Below, in pieces: positions 8,366-18,002 of a DNA stretch of 64,000 nt. The stretch spans positions 496,001 through 560,000 of the forward strand of contig JAOALD010000001.1 of the NCBI GenBank assembly GCA_025153755.1. The letters are read 5' to 3'. Position numbers and translations under genes: made by a program. Source of the DNA: SAR92 clade bacterium H921 (GTDB lineage Bacteria > Pseudomonadota > Gammaproteobacteria > Pseudomonadales > Porticoccaceae). Below the pieces are notes generated by a model. It was given only the letters and a program-made list of their open reading frames with translations. It had not been told where the DNA came from and did no database searches. Within the stretch, counting starts at the first letter, position 1. The number at the start of each line of letters is the position of its first letter.

Positions 8366-11020
8366 ATGACTGAGGCCTGCCAAATAAAAACTACCTGCCC
8401 CTATTGTGGAGTTGGCTGTGGTGTAACAGCGAGCGTAGACGACAACAATATTATTGCTGTGTCTGGGGATCTGTCGCACCCAGCTAATTTTGGCAAACTG
8501 TGTGTCAAAGGCTCAGCTCTGCACGAGACCATGGGTGATGTTGGTCGTCTCATGCACCCTAGAATTGAGGGTAGTCAGACCGATTGGCCAACAGCAATAC
8601 GAACTGTTGCCGATCGGCTAAGTCAGGTTCGCGATCAATATGGCTCGGGAGCAATTGCTTTTTATCTCTCCGGTCAGCTGCTGACCGAAGACTATTACGT
8701 GGCCAACAAACTGGCCAAAGGCTTCATTGGCACAGGTCACGTAGATACCAATTCAAGACTCTGTATGTCCTCGGCAGTGGCTGGATACAAGCGCGCCTTT
8801 GGCAGTGATGCAGTGCCCTGTAACTATGAAGATCTGGAGCAGTGCGACCTACTAGTATTGACCGGCTCCAATGCTGCCTGGACCCATCCAGTGCTATATC
8901 AGCGTATGGTCGAGGCCAAAAAGGTCAATCCCAGCCTTAAAGTCGTGGTGATAGACCCGCGGCGCACAGCTACCTGTGATCTGGCTGATTTACATCTGGC
9001 CATTGCACCGGGGTCAGATCATTTTATCTTTAGCGGCTTATTACATTATTTGGCCGCGAATGGCCATACTGACCTCGACTATATTGAGCAGTACACCGAG
9101 GGATTTTCCAGTGCTCTAGATCAATGCACCAGAGCAACATTAATCAATGTTTCTGAACAGGCTGATATTGATCTTGATGATCTAAAGACCTTTTATCAAT
9201 GGTTTGCCAAGACAGAAAAAGCTATCACCTTCTACTCTCAGGGTATTAATCAATCCGCCACCGGTACTGATAAATGCAATGCCATTATCAACTGTCATCT
9301 GGCCACGGGAAAACTGGGCAAAGTAGGTGCTGGACCTTTCTCAATTACTGGTCAGCCCAATGCCATGGGTGGTCGTGAGGTGGGAGGTCTAGCTAATATG
9401 CTGGCCGCACACATGGATTACAGTTTAGAAAATATTGCGACAGTGGCAGAGTTTTGGGGTACTGACAGCGTCAGCTGTGAGCCAGGATTAAAAGCTATTG
9501 ACCTATTTGACGCCGTCGCTGATGGTCGCATTAAAGCTATTTGGATTATGGGTACTAATCCAGTGGTCAGTATGCCCAATGCCGATACAGTCATGGCTGC
9601 ACTGGAAAACTGCGATACTGTGATTGTGTCTGACTGCATTGCTGAAACAGATACTACAGCTACGGCGAATATTTTATTGCCGGCCACCGGCTGGGGTGAA
9701 AAAGAAGGTACAGTTACCAACAGTGAGCGGCGTATTTCACGCCAACGTAGCCTGTTACCACCACTGGGCGAAGCTCGTCATGACTGGTGGATAATGTGCC
9801 AAGTGGCTCAGGCTATGGGTTACCAAAAGGGCTTTTCCTACAGCAGTCCAAGAGATATTTTTATTGAGCACGCTGCGCTTTCTACATTCAAAAATAAGGG
9901 CAATAGACTCTTTAATATAGGTGCGCTAAGTGCGCTGTCAGAAGCAGAGTACGATCAGTTAGACCCGATTCAATGGCCAGTCACTGCACAGAACTCCATC
10001 GGAACCAAGCGCCTATTTATGGACGATAAGTTTCTCACACCCAGTGGCAAAGCACAGTTTATTGGTAGTACAGCTGAGTTACCTAGGCAGAGTCTTAGTG
10101 ACAGATTTCCCCTAGCTCTAAATAGCGGCCGTATCCGCGATCAGTGGCACACCATGACCCGTACCGGTCGCGCAGCCCGATTGTTGGATCATATTGATCA
10201 GCCGTTTGTGGCTATTCATCCAGATACTGCATTGGCATATAATTTAATCGAAGATGATCTCGCCAGAGTCACTACCGCCCAAGGCGATCTAGAGTTGTGC
10301 GTTGTGTTTGAGCCAGGTCTAAAACCCAACCAGTTATTTATTCCGATTCACTGGAATAATCAATTTGCCAAAAATGCTCGCGTTGATAGTTTGGTCGCCC
10401 CGATTATTGATGAGGTCTCTGGGCAGCCAGAATTCAAATTTACTCCAGCAGCAATTACCAAACTCGAGGCCCCCTGCTGGGCGGTATTACTTACTCGCAC
10501 AAAGCTTAAATGTGAGCCATTTATAAACTGGAGCCTATCACCGCTGGATAATCATCAGGGTTATCTTTATCAGGTTGCGGTCTCGACCAATTTTAACTGG
10601 CAGGAATTTATTGCTCTAAAGCGTTTAATGGAGCAGGGCCCTGCGCAAGCCTATGAGCATTATGCTGATGAATCAGCCAGTGATGAACGCTTTGTCTGCT
10701 ACAGCGATGAACAGATTGAAATGGCTATTTTTACTCATGCCGACAGAAGTCAGCTCCCTGGTAGAGCTTGGTTGCAAAGATTATTTGTCGAACAGGTCGA
10801 CGGTAATTACTGGTCTTTACTAACCAGTAGTAGCCAATCTGATAAGGGAAAGCAGGTATGTTCCTGCTTTAAAGTCTATGAAAAAACTATTAGCGATGCC
10901 GTTCTAGGAGGTGCCTGTTCAGCTCAAGAACTGGGTCAACAACTTCAGTGCGGCACCAACTGTGGCTCCTGTATTCCCGAACTCAATAACATTATTGCCC
11001 AAACTTTTAGTCTGGCTTAG
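8366..11020 (+). CDS. nasA: Assimilatory nitrate reductase, catalytic subunit
   Basis: An 884-residue molybdopterin oxidoreductase that reduces nitrate to nitrite in the cytoplasm. The N-terminus has the [4Fe-4S] ligand set CPYCGVGCGV...KLCVKG (residues about 10-50), followed by the Mo-bis-MGD domains (for example SRLCMSSAVAGYKRAFGSD and GQPNAMGGREVGG) and the C-terminal molydopterin-dinucleotide binding domain (NSGRIRDQWHTMTRTGR). A BFD-like [2Fe-2S] domain closes the protein (CSCF ... CGTNCGSC, residues about 830-880), as in Klebsiella NasA. That extra cluster suggests electrons come from a small flavoprotein or ferredoxin; no NasC-like reductase is visible nearby. Confidence 0.95.
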   Translation: MTEACQIKTTCPYCGVGCGVTASVDDNNIIAVSGDLSHPANFGKLCVKGSALHETMGDVGRLMHPRIEGSQTDWPTAIRTVADRLSQVRDQYGSGAIAFYLSGQLLTEDYYVANKLAKGFIGTGHVDTNSRLCMSSAVAGYKRAFGSDAVPCNYEDLEQCDLLVLTGSNAAWTHPVLYQRMVEAKKVNPSLKVVVIDPRRTATCDLADLHLAIAPGSDHFIFSGLLHYLAANGHTDLDYIEQYTEGFSSALDQCTRATLINVSEQADIDLDDLKTFYQWFAKTEKAITFYSQGINQSATGTDKCNAIINCHLATGKLGKVGAGPFSITGQPNAMGGREVGGLANMLAAHMDYSLENIATVAEFWGTDSVSCEPGLKAIDLFDAVADGRIKAIWIMGTNPVVSMPNADTVMAALENCDTVIVSDCIAETDTTATANILLPATGWGEKEGTVTNSERRISRQRSLLPPLGEARHDWWIMCQVAQAMGYQKGFSYSSPRDIFIEHAALSTFKNKGNRLFNIGALSALSEAEYDQLDPIQWPVTAQNSIGTKRLFMDDKFLTPSGKAQFIGSTAELPRQSLSDRFPLALNSGRIRDQWHTMTRTGRAARLLDHIDQPFVAIHPDTALAYNLIEDDLARVTTAQGDLELCVVFEPGLKPNQLFIPIHWNNQFAKNARVDSLVAPIIDEVSGQPEFKFTPAAITKLEAPCWAVLLTRTKLKCEPFINWSLSPLDNHQGYLYQVAVSTNFNWQEFIALKRLMEQGPAQAYEHYADESASDERFVCYSDEQIEMAIFTHADRSQLPGRAWLQRLFVEQVDGNYWSLLTSSSQSDKGKQVCSCFKVYEKTISDAVLGGACSAQELGQQLQCGTNCGSCIPELNNIIAQTFSLA

Positions 11021-11059
11021 TTAAGGCTGGCTAAAAAATCAACCAACGATGGAAAGCTG

Positions 11060-11917
11060 ATGAACAACAATATTCTGACACTAGTTAAAACTACCAATCC
11101 TGCGACTGCAAACCTAAAGTCTGTAGATAAAACATTATTTGGTCAGGTGCATCTGGTGGGAGCAGGGCCTGGAGATGCGGAGTTAATTACAGTGAAAGCT
11201 ATGCGCTTGCTACAAGAGGCAGATGCAATTGTCTATGATCGGCTTGCCAACCCGGAGCTGTTGGACTACGCAAAAGAGCGTTGCGATTTAATCTATGTGG
11301 GTAAGAAAAAAGATCAGCATAGCCTTCCTCAAGAGCAGATCTGTGAACTACTAGCCGCACTAGCTCGCTGTGGAAAAAATGTAGTGCGTCTCAAAGGTGG
11401 TGATAATTTTATCTTTGGCCGCGGGGGTGAAGAGGTAGATCACCTCAATAAAGAGGGTGTGGAATGTTCCATTGTGCCTGGTATAACGGCAGCCATTGGT
11501 TGTGCCGCCGCTACACAGATCCCCCTTACTCATCGCGACTATGCTCATGCAGTCACCTTTATCACCGGCCATCGACAGAATGGTAAAATGTATATCAACT
11601 GGGATCTAGCATTACAAAAAGATAGTACCGTGGTGTTCTATATGGGGCTTTCGAATCTTGCAGAGATCACTAGTCAGCTATTGGAGCGCGGCTGTCCCGC
11701 TGATAAACCCTTTGCGGTTGTGGCCCAGGGCACTTCAAATAATCAGCAGGTAGTGCTGGGGACTATCAGTGATATTGCCGAGCGTCTAAAAGCCATGCCA
11801 TTGCCATCTCCCGCACTATTGATGATGGGCGATGTGATTAAGGCCAATGGTTATGCCGAGCAGCTAGCGGCGCAGACGTTATCCAGTTATCCAACTATAA
11901 AAATCAGTCAAGTATAA
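11060..11917 (+). CDS. cobA: Uroporphyrinogen-III C-methyltransferase (SUMT)
   Basis: A 285-residue SAM-dependent methyltransferase that converts uroporphyrinogen III to precorrin-2, the first committed step to siroheme. Typical motifs: VHLVGAGPGDAELITVKA near residue 30, VRLKGGDNFIFGRGGEE near 113, and VPGITAAIGCAAATQIPLTHRD near 140. About 25 residues of unrelated N-terminal sequence precede the conserved domain. No CysG dehydrogenase/chelatase domain is attached, so those steps must be encoded elsewhere. As the last gene of the nitrate cluster it presumably feeds siroheme to NirB. Confidence 0.93.
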   Translation: MNNNILTLVKTTNPATANLKSVDKTLFGQVHLVGAGPGDAELITVKAMRLLQEADAIVYDRLANPELLDYAKERCDLIYVGKKKDQHSLPQEQICELLAALARCGKNVVRLKGGDNFIFGRGGEEVDHLNKEGVECSIVPGITAAIGCAAATQIPLTHRDYAHAVTFITGHRQNGKMYINWDLALQKDSTVVFYMGLSNLAEITSQLLERGCPADKPFAVVAQGTSNNQQVVLGTISDIAERLKAMPLPSPALLMMGDVIKANGYAEQLAAQTLSSYPTIKISQV

Positions 11918-12021
11918 GTGGGCTGATTGCACCTCCTATGCTTTTATTATAGTCTAGAAAATGAAAATTCTTAAAGTTTCGCACGTTTTCCATAACTAAT
12001 AATATTACAAAGGAATTCACT

Positions 12022-12753
12022 ATGAAAAAGATTCTTATATTTATGCTGTCCTTAACGACTTTGTTAGCCCTCAGCCCAGTCACGTTTGCAGATGACCATG
12101 CTCAGCAGGCTACTATGGAAGGCTCGTTTACCACAGTTATGGTGTCGGCACCGAATATTGGCCGATATATAGCGAGTATGAAAAGAGACTCGGCACCATT
12201 TGAGTCAATGGGTGCGACAGCCGCCGGCTACTGTATCACCATGTCTGGTCAGGACTATCCTGGTCAAATGCGCATATGGACTGGATTTTCGAATGTCACA
12301 GCTGCAATGGTTGGTGCCACAAAATATAATCCTAGCACTACGGAAAATTACATTTCAAAGCTTAGAGAAGTTAAGCATTCCACGACATGGAAGCCGCTAA
12401 AACCCTTTAAACTGGCGCCGGGATATGAGCGAGTGCAGAGCGTTAAGGTTGCGCCAGAAAATGTTCCTGCCTTTGTGGCTGCAATGTCGAACTTAGAAAA
12501 AGCACTGCAAGAGGGCGGTCATCCCAGTTTTACTAATGGCGTGTTTTTACCCATTGGTGGAGGTACCCATGATATCAATACTTTAATGCTCCGTTCGATT
12601 ACACCAACGCCGGAACTTCATGGTGCGATGTTTGATGAATATTTTGCCGGCACTGCTTCCTGGGCAGAGGCCTATCTGTCTGTAGGTAAACTGATCATGT
12701 CCCTTGAAAGCGATAACTTTGAAGCCTGTGAGCAGATCTATTCCGCAAGTTAA
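12022..12753 (+). CDS. Secreted protein of unknown function
   Basis: A 243-residue protein with a clear Sec signal peptide (MKKILIFMLSLTTLLAL, probable cleavage after TFA before DDHA). I do not recognise the family. The mature part reads as two similar halves, each starting with a strand about per-residue accuracy or interaction (MVSAPNIGRYIASM near residue 41 and VKVAPENVPAFVAAM near 142) and each having a later segment ending in helices. This suggests a duplicated ferredoxin-like or dimeric alpha-beta-barrel fold; that is an inference from the internal similarity only. It has its own 104-bp upstream region with an AAAGGAATTCACT ribosome-binding site and a strong terminator downstream, so it is probably monocistronic. 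Confidence 0.75.
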   Translation: MKKILIFMLSLTTLLALSPVTFADDHAQQATMEGSFTTVMVSAPNIGRYIASMKRDSAPFESMGATAAGYCITMSGQDYPGQMRIWTGFSNVTAAMVGATKYNPSTTENYISKLREVKHSTTWKPLKPFKLAPGYERVQSVKVAPENVPAFVAAMSNLEKALQEGGHPSFTNGVFLPIGGGTHDINTLMLRSITPTPELHGAMFDEYFAGTASWAEAYLSVGKLIMSLESDNFEACEQIYSAS

Positions 12754-12785
12754 GCGACTATAAAATTTCAACTATGTCACAGATT

Positions 12786-12816
12786 AAAAGGCTATCCGCG
12801 AGGATAGCCTTTTTTT
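12786..12816. terminator. Bidirectional intrinsic terminator
   Basis: AAAGGCTATCC-GCGA-GGATAGCCTTT, an 11-bp perfect stem with a 4-nt loop, followed by a T run and preceded by an A run. It lies between the convergent secreted-protein gene (ending 12753) and the BASS transporter gene (ending 12894) and can serve both strands. Confidence 0.93.
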
Positions 12817-12893
12817 GTAAGATCTCTTAAGTGTCGGTGGGGCCAGAACCGTCGCAAAATTATTCTAACCTGGAATACTGAGAGAGTATTCGA

Positions 12894-13793
12894 TTAGACT
12901 GCGGCCGACAGCGGTTGCCGACGCCGCAAAAAAATCAAGAAGATACCCATAGCTAACTGCCATGCGCCGTAAAGAAGCATTGTAAATAGAGCCATATCCG
13001 CTACAGGATTGCTGTGCCCCGAGACTGTTGGGAAAAGTGATACCTTAAGTAAGAAACCCAAATTGATATTTCTCACAATTACCTCCATTTCTATGGCTCT
13101 ATTGTCCTCAGGGACCAGACCAAAACCCTTGGTCAACCATATACCTAATAGGCTGAGGCTAAGAATAAAACCACAAAGAATGACAATATCATCAGCTAAT
13201 GTACTGGCAAAATTGAGTCTGCCTGCCCCTGCGGAGCCGATCACTATTATGCCAATGCCAACCAAGGAACCCTTAACGCAGAGGTTCGAAAACCCTTCGG
13301 CATAAGTAGGGAAGCGTTTTAAAAAAGCCATACCCAAAGTCAGAGGCAAGAGCAGACAGAGGCCTATCTCAATAGCTACCTTTTTCGCCGGCATGACAAA
13401 GCTGTCAGTCATATAGTCAGAGATTAGAAAATCTAAAATTATCGGCGTGGTCGCTAGGCAGGCCAGAGAGGTTAGGGCGGTAATGCTGATAGATAGAGGC
13501 ACATTGCCCCGCGCCATAAAGGTGAATATGTTTGATACTGTGCCGCCGGGAATTGAGGCAACAATAGCAATACCAATGACCATGCCTGGGGGTAGATTAG
13601 TCAGTACAATAAAACCAAGAGCAATTATTGGCACCAGAACTAGTTGCATCAATAGGCCAATACTAACCGCTTTGGGTTGCATGGCAACTTTCTTAAAATC
13701 AGCAAGTTGGAGGCCAGCGCTCATACCAAGCATCGCCAGTACAAGTTGCACTGCGGCTACCCAGTATTCGTATTGTATATACCAGGAAATCAT
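12894..13793 (-). CDS. Bile acid:sodium symporter family (BASS) transporter
   Basis: Inner-membrane protein of 299 residues with about nine to ten hydrophobic segments. Characteristic BASS features are the N-terminal helix with MLGMSAGLQLADF, the SIPGGTVSNIFTFMARGN block near residue 80 and the later VIVRNINLGFLLKVSLF block near 240. Family members move bile acids, pyruvate, pantothenate or other organic anions with sodium; the substrate cannot be read from the sequence. The gene is preceded by 53 bp that separate it from the esterase gene on the same strand. Confidence 0.85.
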   Translation of the reverse strand: MISWYIQYEYWVAAVQLVLAMLGMSAGLQLADFKKVAMQPKAVSIGLLMQLVLVPIIALGFIVLTNLPPGMVIGIAIVASIPGGTVSNIFTFMARGNVPLSISITALTSLACLATTPIILDFLISDYMTDSFVMPAKKVAIEIGLCLLLPLTLGMAFLKRFPTYAEGFSNLCVKGSLVGIGIIVIGSAGAGRLNFASTLADDIVILCGFILSLSLLGIWLTKGFGLVPEDNRAIEMEVIVRNINLGFLLKVSLFPTVSGHSNPVADMALFTMLLYGAWQLAMGIFLIFLRRRQPLSAAV

Positions 13794-13846
13794 TAATATC
13801 CCCGATTGTTTGGTTATTAAGAAAAATTACATTTGCTAATCTAAAG

Positions 13847-14848
13847 TTAGAGATTACTTTTCAAATGTGCCATAAAAAACTTTATGATTTCCTCTGGCCC
13901 AGAAATATCGCTGGCGTTGGGACCTATATAGTCTGGAAAGTCATAAAGTTTTGACGCAATAACATGACCGGATCCCTGAAGCCTAAAAAGTTGTACCTGA
14001 GTACCATTGAGCCCATTCCAATGGGTCGCAATCACTGAGGTGTTGGGCATGCCATCAGTTTCCGGATACTGTATAACTTTATCGGGTGAGGCGATATCCG
14101 CCCCGATCAGCTTGGTCCAGTAATCAGTTGTTTGCTCCGTGGTAAGCACAAGCCCTCTACTTTCATTACTACCCAGCCTTACGGTGCCGCCGTAATAGGG
14201 ATTGATGTTATCTTCGGTGCCATTGAATATGGCGATAGATGTCGGTATGCCAGATTTTACACAATCGAAATTGTCATCTATGGGCAGGTTGGCGCTCAGA
14301 GCTGCAACGGCTCTTACCATATGAGGCGCTTCAAGAGCGACCCTGTAGGCCATTTGTCCGCCGTTGGAATGCCCGGTCACGAAGACTCTGTTAGGGTCTA
14401 CCTTGTGGCGCTCGACAAATAGGTCGATTAAAAAAGCTAGGTGGGCAATATCATCGATATTCTGAGTATTGGCCTTGTAGTCCGCCGATGCTCGACAATC
14501 ATTCCAGTGATTGTCAAAGCCATTGGCATACACGGGGATATATTGGTTGGTCTCGGCTAGCAGGTCGAACTCATTACCGGTCATTTTGCGGATAGCTTCA
14601 CCGCTACTGATAGATCCGTGAAGCACAAATATTAAAGCTGCGCCCTCTGTGAGGGTAGAGGGAAGGTAGTAGGAAAACGTACGGTCAATACCGCCGCTAA
14701 TAACAGTGTTGTTAGCCCGATACTCACCGGCTAGGGTTTGCGGTGAGGCCTTGGGTATCCTCTTAGGTGTTTCATTATAGTGCCAATCTAGAAAGCCCCA
14801 ACCGACTAGTATCAAGAGTACCGATACTAGTAATGATCTATGTTTCAT
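13847..14848 (-). CDS. Exported alpha/beta-hydrolase, PHB depolymerase/feruloyl esterase-like
   Basis: A 333-residue hydrolase of the LpqC/poly(3-hydroxybutyrate) depolymerase family. It starts with a signal or anchor helix (SLLVSVLLILVGWGFL). Catalytic signs are FVLHGSISSG (oxyanion region), the nucleophile elbow VTGHSNGGQMAY with Ser at about residue 164, an Asp in FNGTEDNINP and His in GSGHVIAS. It starts inside the stop of the BCCT transporter gene (ATGA overlap), so the two are translationally coupled. This hints that the enzyme releases, or acts on, something the transporter imports. The true substrate is unknown; an ester of a betaine-like compound is only a guess. Confidence 0.82.
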   Translation of the reverse strand: MKHRSLLVSVLLILVGWGFLDWHYNETPKRIPKASPQTLAGEYRANNTVISGGIDRTFSYYLPSTLTEGAALIFVLHGSISSGEAIRKMTGNEFDLLAETNQYIPVYANGFDNHWNDCRASADYKANTQNIDDIAHLAFLIDLFVERHKVDPNRVFVTGHSNGGQMAYRVALEAPHMVRAVAALSANLPIDDNFDCVKSGIPTSIAIFNGTEDNINPYYGGTVRLGSNESRGLVLTTEQTTDYWTKLIGADIASPDKVIQYPETDGMPNTSVIATHWNGLNGTQVQLFRLQGSGHVIASKLYDFPDYIGPNASDISGPEEIIKFFMAHLKSNL

Positions 14849-16467
14849 ATTTGCGCTTCACTTTTCTTTATAACTGTTTCAACTGTTACAGGGGTAGCAC
14901 TTAAAACTAATTCTTTTTGACGTACCAGTTCACCGAAATCTTTTTTGAGCCAGCGTACCAATGAAACACAGAGTAATATCATAATCGGAATCAGCGGCAC
15001 CGAGCTCAATACGGTCATAGACATCACCGTATCCAGAGTACCTGATTGCAAAATTCCTGCGGTACTAAGTGCAAGCAGTCCCGCCCAAGCTAAACGATTC
15101 CAGCGCTTTGGTTCGGCATGACTGGGTAAGTTTTTAGCGCAGATGCTAGCCAGCACATAGGCACCGGAATCAATACTGGTGGCATAAAAAATAATCGACA
15201 ACAGAGTGAACATAGCCAGAGTAAACTTACCCAGCGGCATACTTTGAATCACCAGTGCATTGACAAAAGACATGCCCTGATTGGTAAGAATTTCCTTGAC
15301 CTCCAAAGTGCCGGTAGTTTCAAGGTAAAGGGAGTATCCACCCATGACGGCCATAAATAACCAGGTGCCAAGACAGCCCCAAGTTATTACCCCTAGCACC
15401 AGTTGGCGGATAGTGCGGCCACGGGAAATTCGCGCAAAAAATAAACCGATCATACCTGTATAAGCTAACCACCATGCCCAGTAAAAACCTGTCCAGTCCT
15501 CCGGAAAGCTGCCGTTGTTAATTGGGTCTGTCCAAGTAGCGGCACTGACAAAATTGCTAAACATTAGACCGATGCTATTGACTGTGAGGTCCATGATGAA
15601 AATACCGGGCCCAGCAATTAGAACGAAGATAATAGCCGTAATGGCAAGAGCAATATTAATATCAGCCAGCACCTTGATGCCTGCTTTTAGACCACGATAA
15701 ACACTGGCACCAAAGAGTCCGGTCCAAAATGCCAACACCAACATTTTTAAAAGCATGCTGTCCGGCACATCAAATAATGTGGCCAGCATAGCTGACAGCA
15801 GCGGCACACCTAATCCCAGAGAAGTAGCAACGCCACCCACAATACCCAATACAATAAAGATGTCGATCATAGTTTTAACTCGATCGCGGCCCCTGATTGG
15901 CAGTGCACCATCGCAGGCGCTACTTATACGTAAGGTGGTATAGTTTTTTACATAGAGCATATAGGCAATGGGTACGGCGGGTACTGCATAGATAGCCCAG
16001 CCGATAATACCCCAGTGAAATAGTGGATACATATGGGCCCATTCGAAAGACTTTGCGGACCCAACCTCAATGCCCATAGGTGGTGTTTGCAGATAATAGA
16101 TAGGCTCTGCAAATCCCCAAGCAATAACACCGGCACCAATAGCAGCCGTAAACATCATCGCTACCCAGTGAGCATCGGAGTATTCGGGAGGTTCATTTTC
16201 AGCTCCTAATTTGACCTGAGCATAGGGCCCAAAGGCGAGCCATAGGCAAAAGGCCACAGCGGCTAAACCTATCGAAAGATACAACCACAGAAAGTTACTC
16301 ATAACGGCTTTGCGACCATCAATGAGCAATTGAGCAGCCTCATCGGGAAACACAATCAATGGAATGGCGCAGATTAGAACGACCATAACGGAGGGAATAA
16401 ATATAGCCCAATCTACTTGAGGCTCACTTTGTGGGTCTGACAGTTTAATGCTAGTTGGGGTGACCAT
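14845..16467 (-). CDS. BCCT-family betaine/choline/carnitine transporter
   Basis: A 540-residue secondary transporter with about twelve membrane segments. The family signature is present: AAIGAGVIAWGFAEPIYYL near residue 115, HWGIIGWAIYAVPAVPIAY, and the Trp-rich segment FYWAWWLAYTGMIGLFFARISRGRT near 325. BCCT proteins import quaternary ammonium compounds such as glycine betaine, choline, carnitine or DMSP. It heads a two-gene operon with the exported esterase. The region 16468-16654 upstream is shared with the divergent MFS gene. Confidence 0.92.
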   Translation of the reverse strand: MVTPTSIKLSDPQSEPQVDWAIFIPSVMVVLICAIPLIVFPDEAAQLLIDGRKAVMSNFLWLYLSIGLAAVAFCLWLAFGPYAQVKLGAENEPPEYSDAHWVAMMFTAAIGAGVIAWGFAEPIYYLQTPPMGIEVGSAKSFEWAHMYPLFHWGIIGWAIYAVPAVPIAYMLYVKNYTTLRISSACDGALPIRGRDRVKTMIDIFIVLGIVGGVATSLGLGVPLLSAMLATLFDVPDSMLLKMLVLAFWTGLFGASVYRGLKAGIKVLADINIALAITAIIFVLIAGPGIFIMDLTVNSIGLMFSNFVSAATWTDPINNGSFPEDWTGFYWAWWLAYTGMIGLFFARISRGRTIRQLVLGVITWGCLGTWLFMAVMGGYSLYLETTGTLEVKEILTNQGMSFVNALVIQSMPLGKFTLAMFTLLSIIFYATSIDSGAYVLASICAKNLPSHAEPKRWNRLAWAGLLALSTAGILQSGTLDTVMSMTVLSSVPLIPIMILLCVSLVRWLKKDFGELVRQKELVLSATPVTVETVIKKSEAQI

Positions 16468-16654
16468 AGGAAAATTATTATGATTGCGGGTCTGGAGGAT
16501 AACATATTGTCAGTCATAACTCAGATGTTAGGCCGTTACTATAGCCTGAACTAATAATACGTATCTGTGGCTTGCTCTATTGGGAGTGTTGACGTAGCCT
16601 AAGTCACTACAAAAATAATAACGAACGCCGCGCGGATATCTTCAGGGAATTTCT

Positions 16655-17980
16655 ATGACTGACCGAAACACAACGAGCAAGCACTATAGAGGCATGGTGC
16701 TTGTACTGCTAACCATTGTTTACGGATTTAATTTCATCGATCGACAGATTGTCGGTATTTTGGCACCTTTTATTCAAGAAGATTTAGGGCTCACCAATAC
16801 GGAGTTAGGACTGTTAATAGGCCTAGCATTTGCTGTGTTCTATACACTAGTGGCGATTCCTATCGCCTGGTTAGCTGATCGTTATAATCGGGTAAATATT
16901 CTCTCTATTGCTCTTGCTGTTTGGAGTGGTTTTACGGCGTTAACTGGTCTTGCAGGTAATTTTATGCAAATCGGTTTGGCACGGATGGGCGTTGGTATCG
17001 GTGAAGCTGGCGGCAGTCCCCCCTCGCACTCTATTATTTCGGATCTATATCCAAAAGAGGAGCGAGCGGGTGCCCTGGGCTTTTATTCTATGGGTATTCC
17101 TCTAGGCATCATGGCGGCCTATTTTGCTACTGCCTCACTCATGGGTGCTGCGGGTGAAGAGGTTGACTGGAGGCGTATCTTTATCTTTTTGGGTGTTACG
17201 GGGGTTGCCCTAGCGGTGATCGTGAGATTGGTTCTGCGCGAGCCTGTGCGCGGCGCAATGGAATACGATGATCATACAAATATTGTCCAACCACCATTTA
17301 TAGAGTCACTAAGAAGTTTGGTTAAAATTCCAGCCTGGTGGTCGATGTGTTTCGGTATCGCCTTTGGCTCTTTTGTATCCTATGCGTTTTCTGCGTTTCA
17401 GACCAAGTACTTGGTTGCCCTTGACCCCAGTTTTGATTTTAAAACTCTGGTCATTTTGCTCGGTGTAATTAATGGTACCACTTATGCGGGAGGTGCTTTT
17501 TTTGGTGCCAAACTCGCGGATAAATGGGGAGCTAAAAATATACGCGCCTATGGCTGGTTGCCTGCCATTGCAATAGGCGCTTGTCTGCCTGTTGGCATAG
17601 CGAGCTTCTGGGTGTCGGAGGTGTGGGCGCACCTTGCGTTCACCACATTCTTCCTGCTTTTCTTGGGTATTTATCTGGGGCCGAGCTTTGCTATTGCACA
17701 GACATTGGCGCCGATTAATATGCGTGCCATGTCGACGGCGCTGTTCTTTTTTATTCTCAATATGATCGCTTTGGGCGGTGGCCCTACTTTTACCGGCTGG
17801 CTAATAGATATATTTAAAGAAAATAATGCAGACTTAGAGGCTATGCGATATGCCCTGACGGTGACCTGCCTGATGTTTATTCCATCTATTATTAGCTTTT
17901 TGATTGTTGCTCGGGTGCTTCCTAACGACTGGGCAGCCGCAGAAGAACGCAATCAGGCTCTGCTTAAAAATTCGTCTTGA
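16655..17980 (+). CDS. MFS transporter, spinster-like
   Basis: A 441-residue major facilitator with twelve predicted membrane segments. The N-terminal half carries NFIDRQIVGILAPFIQEDLGLT, the MFS loop WLADRYNR (about residue 73) and RMGVGIGEAGGSPPSHSIISD near 110, all typical of bacterial spinster-type proteins. Substrate unknown. It is divergent from the BCCT transporter gene over a 187-bp shared intergenic region and convergent with the DUF1993 gene. Confidence 0.88.
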   Translation: MTDRNTTSKHYRGMVLVLLTIVYGFNFIDRQIVGILAPFIQEDLGLTNTELGLLIGLAFAVFYTLVAIPIAWLADRYNRVNILSIALAVWSGFTALTGLAGNFMQIGLARMGVGIGEAGGSPPSHSIISDLYPKEERAGALGFYSMGIPLGIMAAYFATASLMGAAGEEVDWRRIFIFLGVTGVALAVIVRLVLREPVRGAMEYDDHTNIVQPPFIESLRSLVKIPAWWSMCFGIAFGSFVSYAFSAFQTKYLVALDPSFDFKTLVILLGVINGTTYAGGAFFGAKLADKWGAKNIRAYGWLPAIAIGACLPVGIASFWVSEVWAHLAFTTFFLLFLGIYLGPSFAIAQTLAPINMRAMSTALFFFILNMIALGGGPTFTGWLIDIFKENNADLEAMRYALTVTCLMFIPSIISFLIVARVLPNDWAAAEERNQALLKNSS

Positions 17981-18002
17981 GAAACTCCGAGACCACCAGT
18001 AT

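Noticed and set aside
8003-8479. A 158-codon open frame on the minus strand over nirD
   Set aside because: It is antisense to nirD and the start of nasA, which are intact and well conserved families; no ribosome-binding site and no recognisable motifs.
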